A DNA stretch of 64,000 nucleotides from NCBI GenBank assembly GCA_016286555.1, contig JAEETA010000014.1, positions 1 through 64,000 of the forward strand, written 5' to 3'. The DNA comes from Lachnospiraceae bacterium (lineage in GTDB: Bacteria; Bacillota; Clostridia; Lachnospirales; Lachnospiraceae). How positions within the stretch are numbered: position 1 is the stretch's first letter; every line of letters starts with the position of its first letter. The notes beneath the pieces were generated by a model. It worked only from the letters and a program-made list of their open reading frames with translations. It ran no database searches and had not been told where the DNA came from. Shown here in pieces: positions 50,925 through 59,839 of this stretch. A program made the translations under genes and the position numbers.

Positions 50925-53825
50925 TCATTTTCCGATCAGTCTGTCACAAAGCTCCAGATACTCCGCGAAGAAGGCTTCGCTGTCCTCTTTCAGGAAGTCC
51001 GTATTTCCTTCCTTGGCGGCGAACTCATGCTGCTTCGCATGCTCGCTGGCAGCGGTAAGACCCACCGTCGCCATCATGCCCTTCACGGCATGGGCCTGGA
51101 TCCTGTATTGCTCCAGATCTCCGTCCGCCAGGGCCTTGCGCATGATCTCCACGTTCTCGTTACAGCCTTCCACGATGGTTCCCACCACCTCTTCCAACAG
51201 GCCTTCGTCCTCTCCTGAATAAGCCAGGGCTGTCTCATAGTCCAAACCATCAATGGCGGTGAGGCGCTCCTTGATGGACTGCGTCGCAGGCGCTTCTGCA
51301 ACCGGCGTCCCCTGTTCTTTCTCCGGAAGAACCCTCTGTTTCTCGGCAGATGCCTCCGCTGCGGCTACGTCATCACTTCTCTGCGCATTGTCTCCCGCAT
51401 TCCGGGACACATCCGCCCCTGCGCCTTTCTCGCCGGCAACTGCTTCAGCCGTCGCTTCCGCCCCTTCTTCAGGCACCGGCAGCACCTTCTTCTCGGGCAG
51501 GTACTTCTTCACCGTCTGCTCCAGCAGCACGGAATCCAGAGGCTTCGTCAGATAGTCCGCAAATCCCTCGTCCAGATACAGTTGCCTGCTGCCCGCCACT
51601 GCATTTGCGGTAAGGACGATGACCGGAACCGCCTTATTGCGGGAGTTGGGGTCGGTACGGATGAGATGCAGCACGTCCACGCCGTCCAGCTCCGGCATCA
51701 TATGATCCAGCAGGATCAGGTCATAACGCACGATCGTACATTTTTCCACGGCCTTCCTGCCGGTGTCGCAGATATCGGGCACGATGCCGGCCCGCTTCAG
51801 GAAGAGCTTCACCAGTTTCAGGTTCGCGTAATTGTCATCCACCGCCAGGACCTTCGCATCCGGTGCATAGTAATCGCAGCGCTCGATGCCCGTCTCTACA
51901 TCCGGTGCCTGCTCCATAAAGTCGCCTCGCAGGGGCTCCTGGTCCATCACGCCCACAGGGATCCGGAAGCGGAACTCGGAGCCGTCCCCTTCCTTACTTA
52001 CGACATCAATGTCACCTCCCATGGAGTCCAGGATGCTCTTTACAATGGCCAAGCCCAGTCCGGTGCCCTCGATGCTGCGGTTTTTCTTCAGATCTGCTCT
52101 GGAGAAGGCCTCAAAGAGATGCTTCTGCCCCTCATCGCTGATGCCGCGACCGGTGTCCTTCACGCAGAACTTCAGCATAAATCTGTCTCTTGCCACATAC
52201 TCCCCGCTGACGATGAGGGCCACATAGCCGCTGTCGGTGTACTTGATGGCATTGTTCCCCAGGTTGATGAGGATCTGGCGGATACGGAATTCATCGGAGA
52301 TCTGACCGTCGGGCACATCGCCCTTGACCAGTGTTTTGATGGACAGATCCTTTTCATCCGCCCGCTCCTTCAGCATGGGCATAATGCTCCGCAAAACAGC
52401 GGACAGCCTGTAAGGTGCCTCGTTGATCTCCAGTTTTCCCGCCTCAATCTTGGAAAAATCCAGGACGTCGTTCACCAGCATCACCAGCATCTGGCCGGAG
52501 CTCTTTACACTCTGCGCATACTCCTCGATAACGGGATCCTTGTTCTCCCGGAGGATCATCTCGTTCATGCCCAGGACTGCGTTGATGGGGGTGCGGATCT
52601 CGTGGGACATGCTGGCCAGGAACCGGGTCTTGGCTTCGGAGAGGTCCACCGCTTTCTGACCGTCCTCCCGCACCTTCTTCAGGTCCGAGATCTGCTGCAG
52701 CACTGCCATGATCAGCAAAAAGCCCAGACCGATGAGCATGGGCACATCATCCTGCATGATGGACAGGAAATTCAGCGTAATGATCTCAAAAATGCACAGC
52801 ATCAAAAAACCGGCAAAGCCGATGGCGGTAAACTTATACTCCCGCACATTGCCCAGGATCGCCTCATAGATCAGCAGGAGCAGGAAGAGCAGCACCTGGA
52901 TCCCGAGAACGGTGTCGATATAAAGCAGGGCGTGAGGGAAGGAAAAAAGTCCGGTAAAATGCAGGAAGGTCCACAGGACGCAGTTCAGCGTGCTGATGCT
53001 CTGCGCGATGACGACCATCTTCCGGTAACGTCCCTTCATCAGGGCGTCCATGTAAAAGGCCAGATTAAAGGGCATCATCAGACAGAACAGATAATTCATG
53101 ATCCCGTCGATGTGATAGTGCCCATAGATAAAAGGGAACAGGTAGGAATTGGTCGTCAGCCACACGGAAATGACGAGGATCGCCATGGAGCCGTACAGCA
53201 TCTCGATCTTGCGCTTGTACATAAAGCTCATGGCCACACTGACGACCACGGTCACCAGAGAAAACAGCAGCAGGATCTCGGACAGCATAAAGGACAGTCC
53301 GAAATGATCCTTCATATAGGAATAGAAACCGTTGGGGGATGCCACAAAGGTCTGCTGATAGACATAGCCGCTGCGGTTCGTACCGGCCCGGATCACCCGT
53401 ACCTCTGCCCCGGCATCTTCCGCTTTCAGCTGGGTGAGAAAATAAAAGCGCTTCACCACGGCGCCTGGGATGGGAAACTCCTCGGAGGAAATGAATTTCT
53501 TCCGCAGCTCTCCCCCCACATAGATCTCCACATCGCCGCCCACGACCATGACCAGGACGTCACTGCCTCCCAGTTCCCCGGGAAGACGGGTCGTCATGAC
53601 AAAGGTGCCGTCACTGCTCCCATCATAGCGATAGGAGCTGCCTGCGGTAAACACATTCCCCTCCGGGTCCGTCACAGTCCAGTCCTCCAGATAGGTCTGG
53701 CCCTCCGGCCGGATGGGCGAGCTGTGATCCAATGCGCAGAACACCGCAAAAAGCAGCATGGTTGCCGTCAGAAAACACCAGAAAAAACGCTTGATCCACT
53801 GAATGTATTTTTCAGATTGTTCCAT
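50925..53825 (-). CDS. Hybrid sensor histidine kinase with REC and Hpt domains
   Basis: The ATG at 53825 (MEQSEKYIQWIKRFFW) has AGAGGGAAAA upstream; the 51 codons before it extend toward the tRNA terminator and lack a start signal. The ~966-residue protein has an N-terminal helix, an extracellular domain (~35-165) and seven to eight membrane helices (about 180-390), followed by a HisKA box (SMSHEIRTPINAVLG near 420). Then come HATPase (GRGISDEGQKHLFEAF; GTGLGLAIVKSILDSMGGD), a receiver (LAVDDNYANLKL, LLDHMMPELDGVD) and a C-terminal Hpt domain with the phospho-His in QAHAVKGMMATVGL. It is a complete intramolecular phosphorelay; the final response regulator is not adjacent. Confidence 0.93.
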   Translation of the reverse strand: MEQSEKYIQWIKRFFWCFLTATMLLFAVFCALDHSSPIRPEGQTYLEDWTVTDPEGNVFTAGSSYRYDGSSDGTFVMTTRLPGELGGSDVLVMVVGGDVEIYVGGELRKKFISSEEFPIPGAVVKRFYFLTQLKAEDAGAEVRVIRAGTNRSGYVYQQTFVASPNGFYSYMKDHFGLSFMLSEILLLFSLVTVVVSVAMSFMYKRKIEMLYGSMAILVISVWLTTNSYLFPFIYGHYHIDGIMNYLFCLMMPFNLAFYMDALMKGRYRKMVVIAQSISTLNCVLWTFLHFTGLFSFPHALLYIDTVLGIQVLLFLLLLIYEAILGNVREYKFTAIGFAGFLMLCIFEIITLNFLSIMQDDVPMLIGLGFLLIMAVLQQISDLKKVREDGQKAVDLSEAKTRFLASMSHEIRTPINAVLGMNEMILRENKDPVIEEYAQSVKSSGQMLVMLVNDVLDFSKIEAGKLEINEAPYRLSAVLRSIMPMLKERADEKDLSIKTLVKGDVPDGQISDEFRIRQILINLGNNAIKYTDSGYVALIVSGEYVARDRFMLKFCVKDTGRGISDEGQKHLFEAFSRADLKKNRSIEGTGLGLAIVKSILDSMGGDIDVVSKEGDGSEFRFRIPVGVMDQEPLRGDFMEQAPDVETGIERCDYYAPDAKVLAVDDNYANLKLVKLFLKRAGIVPDICDTGRKAVEKCTIVRYDLILLDHMMPELDGVDVLHLIRTDPNSRNKAVPVIVLTANAVAGSRQLYLDEGFADYLTKPLDSVLLEQTVKKYLPEKKVLPVPEEGAEATAEAVAGEKGAGADVSRNAGDNAQRSDDVAAAEASAEKQRVLPEKEQGTPVAEAPATQSIKERLTAIDGLDYETALAYSGEDEGLLEEVVGTIVEGCNENVEIMRKALADGDLEQYRIQAHAVKGMMATVGLTAASEHAKQHEFAAKEGNTDFLKEDSEAFFAEYLELCDRLIGK

Positions 53826-53922
53826 CCCTTTTCCCTCTTTTTGCGAAAACAGAAAAAGACATTTATAGTATACCAAAAAATCCGCGGAAACAACCGAAAA
53901 ACGGGAAAAAGATACAAAAAAA

Positions 53923-53958
53923 GTACCCGTCTGTGATCGCCCGATCAAAAACGGATAC
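53923..53958 (-). terminator. Terminator of the Arg-His-Gln-Lys tRNA operon
   Basis: On the minus strand GTATCCGT and ACGGGTAC pair (one G-T) around an inner GATCG/CGATC stem and are followed by TTTTTTTG, 13 bases past tRNA-Lys. Confidence 0.75.
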
Positions 53959-53970
53959 TGATTACTTGCG

Positions 53971-54043
53971 TGAGACACGCGGGAATCGAACCCGCGACAA
54001 CTTGATTAAAAGTCAAGTGCTCTACCGACTGAGCTAGTGTCCC
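53971..54043 (-). tRNA. tRNA-Lys (TTT anticodon)
   Basis: The cloverleaf has acceptor GGGACAC/GTGTCTC (one G-T), discriminator A, anticodon loop CTTTTAA and T loop TTCGATT. It is the last gene of the four-tRNA operon. Confidence 0.95.
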
Positions 54044-54077
54044 AAAAAAAATGACCGCTGTCATCCCATGAAAAAAG

Positions 54078-54149
54078 CAGGGCTAGCTGGATTCGAACCA
54101 GCGTATGCAGCAGTCAAAGTGCTGTGCCTTACCGCTTGGCGATAGCCCT
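54078..54149 (-). tRNA. tRNA-Gln (TTG anticodon)
   Basis: The acceptor stem is AGGGCTA/TAGCCCT with discriminator G, and the anticodon stem CAGCA/TGCTG holds the loop CTTTGAC. It is the third gene of the operon. Confidence 0.94.
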
Positions 54150-54179
54150 ATAAGGCCAGTCCCGACAAAAAGAGAAAAG

Positions 54180-54254
54180 GGTGGGTAGAGGGACTCGAAC
54201 CCTCGACCTTCAGAACCACAATCTGACGCGCTAACCAACTGTGCTATACCCACC
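54180..54254 (-). tRNA. tRNA-His (GTG anticodon)
   Basis: The acceptor stem is GTGGGTA/TACCCAC with an encoded G at position -1 (54254) opposite discriminator C, typical of tRNA-His. The anticodon loop contains GTG. Confidence 0.95.
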
Positions 54255-54272
54255 ATATTTATTTGGAACAAA

Positions 54273-54346
<74 letters not shown>

Positions 54347-54373
54347 GCACATACGTCAAAACCGACAACGATT

Positions 54374-54402
54374 ATTTTATCGAAACTTCTGTCCGATGTC
54401 AA
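54374..54402 (-). promoter_or_regulatory. Promoter of the tRNA operon
   Basis: On the minus strand TTGACA (54397-54402) and TAAAAT (54374-54379) are 17 bases apart, about 28 bases upstream of tRNA-Arg. Confidence 0.8.
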
Positions 54403-54452
54403 CCAAAATTTACAGGCCGGACCAGGAAATCCGAATCCGGCCTGTTGAAACG

Positions 54453-56540
54453 CTACAGCATCATCTTTCCCTGGATCTCGTCATAGTCGATCCGGATCCG
54501 TCTGCCGTCCTTCATTTCCAGGATCACGGGGCCACTTCCCCCGGTTCCCATGGGATCCACATACCGCACGGCTTCTACTGGGAACAACTCTTCTTCCGAA
54601 AATCCACCGTCTCCTTCTGCAGTGATCACCTGTGAAAACATCACATAAGGCTCCGTGCTGTCGTAGAGTCTGCGGAAAACGCAGCTCGCCACGACCATCA
54701 GGGACCTGGGTGAATCCGGGTTCGTCCCTTCCTTTTGCCGCACCTGCAGATCAAAGTGCCTTCCGTATACCGTCATTGCCATGCTGCGGCGCACACCCTG
54801 TGCGTCTCGTCCTTTAAGGATCACACAGGCAGCCTCTCCGGAAGAAAGACGGGTCACCTCCGTCCCGTTGTCCGGGAATCCGTAAGAGCCCAGTGTGAGG
54901 GTCACGGGCTTTTTAAACAGGCGCAGCCGGTCCGCCCGGAAAAGCCCCTTTGCCACCGCAAAATCCGCCAGATCCACCGCCTGGTTCCAATGGGTCTCCG
55001 TCTCGGGGCAATATCCAAAATACTGTCTCCTGTAAAGGACTCCGTCCAGCTCCCCCGTCCAGAAGGTCACATTGGCCCGCTCCTTTTCGCCGCCGGGATA
55101 CAGGAGCATGTACTGCTGCGATTCCGCATCGTCCCCCGGTGCGGAAGCCTCCCAGGGAAGGCGGCTGTGATAGGACAGTTTGGAATAGTTCCACATCCCA
55201 TGGATGTCATCTTTGTGCTTCCGCACCTTGCCCGTCCGCAGTGTTACGCTGCCGTTCGCCTCATGATCCGTAAAGCACAGCGCCGGGCCGTCCAGCACCG
55301 TGGTCAACGTCTGACCGGGAGACAGACGCCCCCAGTCTCCTTTTGTCTCCCGTGCCGTCCAAAAAGGGTGATCCTCCGGAATCTCCAGGCATAAGAAAAC
55401 CTTCCCCAGCCACAGCGGAGATTCGGTGCAGGAATAGCCCTGTACCAGAGGAGCGAACTGTCCGTAGAAGCCCATGGAGGGCACGCCGTCCTTTGCAAAA
55501 TCCTCCCGGGAGAAAAACTGCATCAGGGAGCCTGAACAGATCCGTCTGAGATTACCGAAATCAAAGGCAGGATCTGTCTCCTCCCCGTTAATCTCTCTGT
55601 GTGCACAGAGCATGGCCCAGGCAGCAAAAGGGCTGACGGAAGCACAGCGGTAGATATTGCTCCTGCCCCACATCTGTGTACGCCCCTCTGCATCAAAGAA
55701 GTCCGGATAGGTCTGCATCAGGGAGTGGAGCTGCTCCTCAAAGCGGGCTGCGATCCCGGGCGCCTTCTCATATCCGTACCACAGATTCCACAGTGGCGCA
55801 TATACGTTAAAAGCCCAGCAGGAATAATAGTCAAAGCTCTGTCCGTCCCGGTACCAGCCGTCTCCCACAGAATAATTCAAAATGGCCTGGGCGTGATCCA
55901 TCATCACGGCATGATCGATCTCATAGCCGCAATTATCCAGAAAAGCCAGATCCAGCATATTGAAGAGCCGCCAGTTCTGCGGCACCGTAGGGCTGCAGGC
56001 ATAGGCCTCCAGGAAACGGGCAACGGTATCCTTCTCCTCCCGTGTCATCTTTTCCCACAGCACCTCTCTGGCCGTCCACAAGCCGATGACCAGGGCACAG
56101 GTCTCCACCGTCTGCTGAAAACACCGAAAAGGATCGTCACACCCGGTTTCCGCATACAGCTCCTGATAAGTTCCCACGTAAAGAAGATCCCCCTGGGTGC
56201 AGCTGTGGAGGATCTGGGAACGGTAATACTCCGCCACCTTCTTCCCGCAGACCGTCAACTCCGGATCGATGGCAAGGAGCGGTGCAGCGATAAAGAGGGA
56301 TCTGGTGAGTCCTTCAAAGATCTCCGCTCTGCGCTCCACCTGCTGCCATACCGGAGAGGATCCCGCATGAGGATAGGTGATCTCCCGCTCCGATCTGGGC
56401 AAAATGACAGGATCGTCAAAATTTTCGATATGACGGAAGATCCCCTCCAGCATCCAGGTGGCAGCCTCGATCCAGGTCTGCCTGGTAAAGCCCGTATAGG
56501 GACTCAGTTCTTTGTCCAGCGTTTTGGGAATAAATGTCAT
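54453..56540 (-). CDS. DUF2264 family protein (polysaccharide degradation-associated)
   Basis: The 695-residue protein matches DUF2264. The N-terminal ~390 residues form an alpha-helical toroid-like domain (TRQTWIEAATWMLEGIFRHI near 19; DGWYRDGQSFDYYSCWAFNVY near 236; MWGRSNIYRCASVSPFAAWAM near 303). The rest is a beta-rich domain. There is no signal peptide, so it should be cytoplasmic. DUF2264 genes travel with rhamnogalacturonan and other uronate-polysaccharide genes, and here it is next to GH88 and a divergent AraC. It is probably a glycoside hydrolase or lyase of pectin-derived oligosaccharides; the reaction is not established. Confidence 0.85.
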   Translation of the reverse strand: MTFIPKTLDKELSPYTGFTRQTWIEAATWMLEGIFRHIENFDDPVILPRSEREITYPHAGSSPVWQQVERRAEIFEGLTRSLFIAAPLLAIDPELTVCGKKVAEYYRSQILHSCTQGDLLYVGTYQELYAETGCDDPFRCFQQTVETCALVIGLWTAREVLWEKMTREEKDTVARFLEAYACSPTVPQNWRLFNMLDLAFLDNCGYEIDHAVMMDHAQAILNYSVGDGWYRDGQSFDYYSCWAFNVYAPLWNLWYGYEKAPGIAARFEEQLHSLMQTYPDFFDAEGRTQMWGRSNIYRCASVSPFAAWAMLCAHREINGEETDPAFDFGNLRRICSGSLMQFFSREDFAKDGVPSMGFYGQFAPLVQGYSCTESPLWLGKVFLCLEIPEDHPFWTARETKGDWGRLSPGQTLTTVLDGPALCFTDHEANGSVTLRTGKVRKHKDDIHGMWNYSKLSYHSRLPWEASAPGDDAESQQYMLLYPGGEKERANVTFWTGELDGVLYRRQYFGYCPETETHWNQAVDLADFAVAKGLFRADRLRLFKKPVTLTLGSYGFPDNGTEVTRLSSGEAACVILKGRDAQGVRRSMAMTVYGRHFDLQVRQKEGTNPDSPRSLMVVASCVFRRLYDSTEPYVMFSQVITAEGDGGFSEEELFPVEAVRYVDPMGTGGSGPVILEMKDGRRIRIDYDEIQGKMML

Positions 56541-56594
56541 TTCCGTTCTCCTTTTTCACGCACATCATCAGAAAAGTTCACATACACCGGAGAA

Positions 56595-57722
56595 TCACCA
56601 TAAAAAGGCAGCCTGCCCTGTCAGTCGCAGGATCGCCTCCATGTAGAAATAGTCTCCGTAAACCAGAGGGATGTTATGAGCCTCTCCGTGGTAGTCCACG
56701 CTGCAGTTCCGCAGGATCTCGTCATGTTCCGGATCGTAATCTGCATCCTGCGCATCCAACACGGTAAGCATGGCTTCGGCCGCCGCAAGATACCTGTCGC
56801 TGCAGGCAGGATCCTCCTTCAGGTGCTCCGCCAGCTCGATCAGTCCGCAGGATGCGATGGCCGCAGCGGAGGAATCATAGAGGGCGTCCCCCTCCGGCTG
56901 ATCAAAATCCACGGGGAGCAGCTTTCCTTCAGGCATCCTGTCGATCCACCTGTCGGCGATGCGCTTCGCTATCTCCAGGTGGGCAGGGTCTCCGGAATGC
57001 CGGTAGCAAAGCGAAAAACCGTAGAGTGCCCATGCCTGACCCCTGGTCCAGGAAGTGCCTTCGCCCATGCCCTGTCCTCCCAGCTCCCGGAGAAAGCCTC
57101 CGGTCACAGGATCAAATGCCACGATATGCCTGGCAGATCCATCCTCCCGGATAAAATACCGGGCCGCCGTATCCGCATGTGCCATCGCAATCTGCGCAAA
57201 CCGTGGATCTGCCAGGTATTCCGATGCCCAGAACAGGAGCGGCAGATTCATCATGCAGTCGATGATGGCCCAGCCTGCCGTCCGGTCATTCCCGGGGGGA
57301 TCGTTCCAGGCACGGATCCACCGCCCCTTCGGATGAAAGCGCCCTGCAAGATTGGTGGCTGCCAGGATGCCCTTTCCTGCGGAATCGGCATTCCCCGTGA
57401 GCCGGTAATCCGCCACGGATGTCAGCAGAAATCGAAATCCGCTGTCGTGATCCATGGATCCCGCATCCAGCAGCACGGATTCCACACGGTGTTGCACGTG
57501 CTCCGCTTCATCCCGGAAGGTATCTTCTCCCGTCGCAGCATAGAGCTGCCAGAGGATACCGCCCCAGAAGCCGTTGGTCCACCACCCGATCCGGTCGGGA
57601 GCGGAATAATCATTGAACCGATGGGGGGGCTCCGTGGTATAAGGAATCCTGTCCCTGTTTCTGCGAGCCGTTTCTCTTTCCTTGCGGATGATACGATCTG
57701 CAATCTCCTGCCAGTTCTTCAT
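56595..57722 (-). CDS. GH88 unsaturated glucuronyl/galacturonyl hydrolase
   Basis: The 375-residue protein has the (alpha/alpha)6 barrel of family 88. Likely catalytic residues are Asp93 in SMDHDSGFRF and Asp155 in GWAIIDCMMNLPLLFW, corresponding to Asp88 and Asp149 of the Bacillus enzyme. RIGWWTNGFWGG near 44-55 and GTSWTRGQAWALYG near 223 line the substrate site. It removes 4,5-unsaturated uronate from oligosaccharides made by lyases, the step between the YetA-like lyase and the KdgF-like cupin of locus 1. It has no signal peptide. It starts 55 bases upstream of DUF2264 and is divergent from an AraC gene. Confidence 0.9.
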   Translation of the reverse strand: MKNWQEIADRIIRKERETARRNRDRIPYTTEPPHRFNDYSAPDRIGWWTNGFWGGILWQLYAATGEDTFRDEAEHVQHRVESVLLDAGSMDHDSGFRFLLTSVADYRLTGNADSAGKGILAATNLAGRFHPKGRWIRAWNDPPGNDRTAGWAIIDCMMNLPLLFWASEYLADPRFAQIAMAHADTAARYFIREDGSARHIVAFDPVTGGFLRELGGQGMGEGTSWTRGQAWALYGFSLCYRHSGDPAHLEIAKRIADRWIDRMPEGKLLPVDFDQPEGDALYDSSAAAIASCGLIELAEHLKEDPACSDRYLAAAEAMLTVLDAQDADYDPEHDEILRNCSVDYHGEAHNIPLVYGDYFYMEAILRLTGQAAFLW

Positions 57723-57931
57723 GCGTGCTCCTTTCCGGACAAATGATTCTTGAAAATATTGTAATCAAATACCGAAAAAAAGAAAATGAATAATCCGATG
57801 AAAAAAACTGACATATCCTGTGATTAATAGTAAAATACATTCGGGATCCGCACGGAGGTTGTGCAGGATGATCAAGATCGTAGAAAAAGATATGAAACAT
57901 AAAACGAACGTAATATGAGGAGGTACGCTGT

Positions 57932-58723
57932 ATGTATGTGATCAAGGGAGGTTGCGGGACCAGGCAGTTGCCGGGCTTCCACATGTCCAGACCGGATGGA
58001 CTGAACAATCCTGTCCTGCTCATCGTCAGGACCCACGGAGACTATACAGTGGGCGGAGTGGAATTCCCGATGGAGCCGGGAGATGCCATTGTGATCCGGG
58101 AAAACACGCCCTACCAATACCACAATCCGCAGGGCGAATACATTGATGACTGGATGCACATCGGTCTGGAACCGGGGGAACAGCTTCCGAGGTCCCTTTC
58201 CTTAAACGTGCCGATCCATCTGACAGACCGGGAATCCTGCACCGGTCTGATGCGTATGCTGTTGTGGGAAGCATCCTTTACCGACGAAACATACAAAAGC
58301 CAAAACATAAATGCACTCTTTACGGTGCTGCTGAACCATCTCATCGCAGCATCAAACCGGGAGGATCAGTTCGATGAAGGGGCTCCCTACAGGGAATCTC
58401 TGAACAATATCCGGTTTCAGATGCAGCACTTTCTCTCGGAAGAGCAAAGCATCCGGATCCACGCCGGGGAACTCGGGATCAGCGAATCCCATTTTCAGCA
58501 TCTCTATACGGCCCAGTTCGGGATTCCTTTTCAGCAGGATCTCATCCGGATGCGGATTGCCAATGCGGAGTTCGCTTTACAGGCCACAGAGCTGTCCATG
58601 GCACAGATCGCGGAGATGTGCGGTTACAAGAGCGAGACCCATTTTTTCAGGCAGTTTAAACAGATAACGGGGATCACGCCTGCCAAATACCGCAAGCAGC
58701 AATACGCCGTCACAAAGCACTGA
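57932..58723 (+). CDS. AraC-family transcriptional regulator (pectin locus 2)
   Basis: ATG at 57932 follows GAGGAGGT by about 8 nt. The 263-residue protein has an N-terminal cupin sensor (YTVGGVEFPMEPGDAIVIRENTPYQYHN near 39-66) and a C-terminal AraC DNA-binding domain (IRIHAGELGISESHFQHLY; LSMAQIAEMCGYKSETHFFRQFKQITGITPAKYRK). It is divergent from the GH88-DUF2264 pair, with 209 bases between, and most likely controls them in response to a uronate oligosaccharide. It is not a close copy of the locus 1 regulator. The intergenic region is AT-rich near 57760-57840, without a promoter I would name. Confidence 0.9.
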   Translation: MYVIKGGCGTRQLPGFHMSRPDGLNNPVLLIVRTHGDYTVGGVEFPMEPGDAIVIRENTPYQYHNPQGEYIDDWMHIGLEPGEQLPRSLSLNVPIHLTDRESCTGLMRMLLWEASFTDETYKSQNINALFTVLLNHLIAASNREDQFDEGAPYRESLNNIRFQMQHFLSEEQSIRIHAGELGISESHFQHLYTAQFGIPFQQDLIRMRIANAEFALQATELSMAQIAEMCGYKSETHFFRQFKQITGITPAKYRKQQYAVTKH

Positions 58724-58725
58724 AC

Positions 58726-59208
58726 CTACCTGCGAAGGTACGCGATGGTATAGTGCCAGTCCCCCTTCCGGTCGTCTTCCATGATGATATAGGAAGGCTC
58801 TCTCCCCTCCTGTCTGGGATAGGACAGGGACCCGGGATTCAGGATGACCAGCCCCCCTCTGTTTTCCACGCAGGGCTTATGGGTATGGCCGAACATGGCC
58901 ACATCCACTTCCCGGGCCATGGCCTCCTGGGCGATGTACTCCGGGGACATGGACACATAGTAATGATGGCCGTGGGTGACCCAGATCTTCTGACCGCCGG
59001 CGGTAAACTCCACCTCGCCCGGCAGGTCGGAAAAATAATCGTTGTTCCCTGCCACCATACGCACGGGACAGCCGGCGATCTCCGCGATCTCCGTCTCCTG
59101 TCCCTCAATGTCTCCGCAATGGATCAGGAGATCGGGCTTATGCATTTCCATGACCCTGCGGAAATTGTCCAATCTTCCGTGGGTATCGCTGACGACCAGA
59201 ATCTTCAT
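58726..59208 (-). CDS. YfcE-type metallophosphoesterase
   Basis: The 160-residue protein carries all metal-binding motifs of the calcineurin-like family in order. These are VSDTHGRLDN (7-16), HCGDIEG near 31, AGNNDYF near 53, THGHHY near 79 and GHTHKP near 107. Such enzymes are small phosphodiesterases. It starts 4 bases after rdgB, the usual pairing in Firmicutes, and is the last gene of the operon that starts at rlmL. Its stop is only 2 bases from that of the converging AraC gene. Confidence 0.92.
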   Translation of the reverse strand: MKILVVSDTHGRLDNFRRVMEMHKPDLLIHCGDIEGQETEIAEIAGCPVRMVAGNNDYFSDLPGEVEFTAGGQKIWVTHGHHYYVSMSPEYIAQEAMAREVDVAMFGHTHKPCVENRGGLVILNPGSLSYPRQEGREPSYIIMEDDRKGDWHYTIAYLRR

Positions 59209-59212
59209 ACTT

Positions 59213-59818
59213 CTAAACTTCTTCCTTTTCCAGTTCCGCTTTCATCTTCTCCAGAGCTCTGCCGCGATGGCTGATCTTGTTCTTCTCGATCTCGGGGATC
59301 TCACCGGTGGTGCAGCCCAGCTCCGGTACATAGAAAATGGGATCGTAACCGAATCCGTGGGTGCCCCGCTGCTCATGCGCGATGACGCCTTCCAGGGTGC
59401 CCTCCGTCAGGAGCTCCTTCCCGCCGGGGAGAATAGCTGCGATGGCACAGACATAACGGGCGGTGCGCTGATCCTCGGGGAATGCATCCACCCGGCGGAT
59501 GAGTTCTGCGTTTTTCTCGCTGTAAGGGGTCTCTCTGCCCATGTAACGGGCGGAGTAAATACCGGGTTCTCCGTTCAGCGCATCGATCACCAGACCGGAA
59601 TCGTCCGCCATCACGATATCATCCGGCAGGATCTCTGCCAGGGCTCTCGCCTTGATCAGGGCGTTCTCGCCGAAGGTGGTTCCGTTCTCCTCAGGGTCCA
59701 CCACGGCGCCCGCTTCCTTCATGGAAAGGATCTCGTAGCCGCTTCCCTCCAGAATCTCCCGGATCTCTCTCATTTTGCCCTCGTTGCCGGTGGCAAAAAC
59801 AAGTCTTGTTGCTTTCAT
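59213..59818 (-). CDS. rdgB: XTP/dITP pyrophosphatase (RdgB/HAM1)
   Basis: The 201-residue protein has the Ham1 motifs LVFATGNEGKMREI near 6-19, TFGENALIKARA near 49 and MADDSGLVIDALNGEPGIYSARY near 71-93. A C-terminal HGFGYDPIFYVPE lies near 154-166. It removes non-canonical purine nucleotides such as XTP and dITP, protecting DNA from damage. It follows the amidase-like gene by 21 bases and precedes yfcE. Confidence 0.95.
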   Translation of the reverse strand: MKATRLVFATGNEGKMREIREILEGSGYEILSMKEAGAVVDPEENGTTFGENALIKARALAEILPDDIVMADDSGLVIDALNGEPGIYSARYMGRETPYSEKNAELIRRVDAFPEDQRTARYVCAIAAILPGGKELLTEGTLEGVIAHEQRGTHGFGYDPIFYVPELGCTTGEIPEIEKNKISHRGRALEKMKAELEKEEV

Positions 59819-59839
59819 GCTATCCTCCTAAACCTGCCC

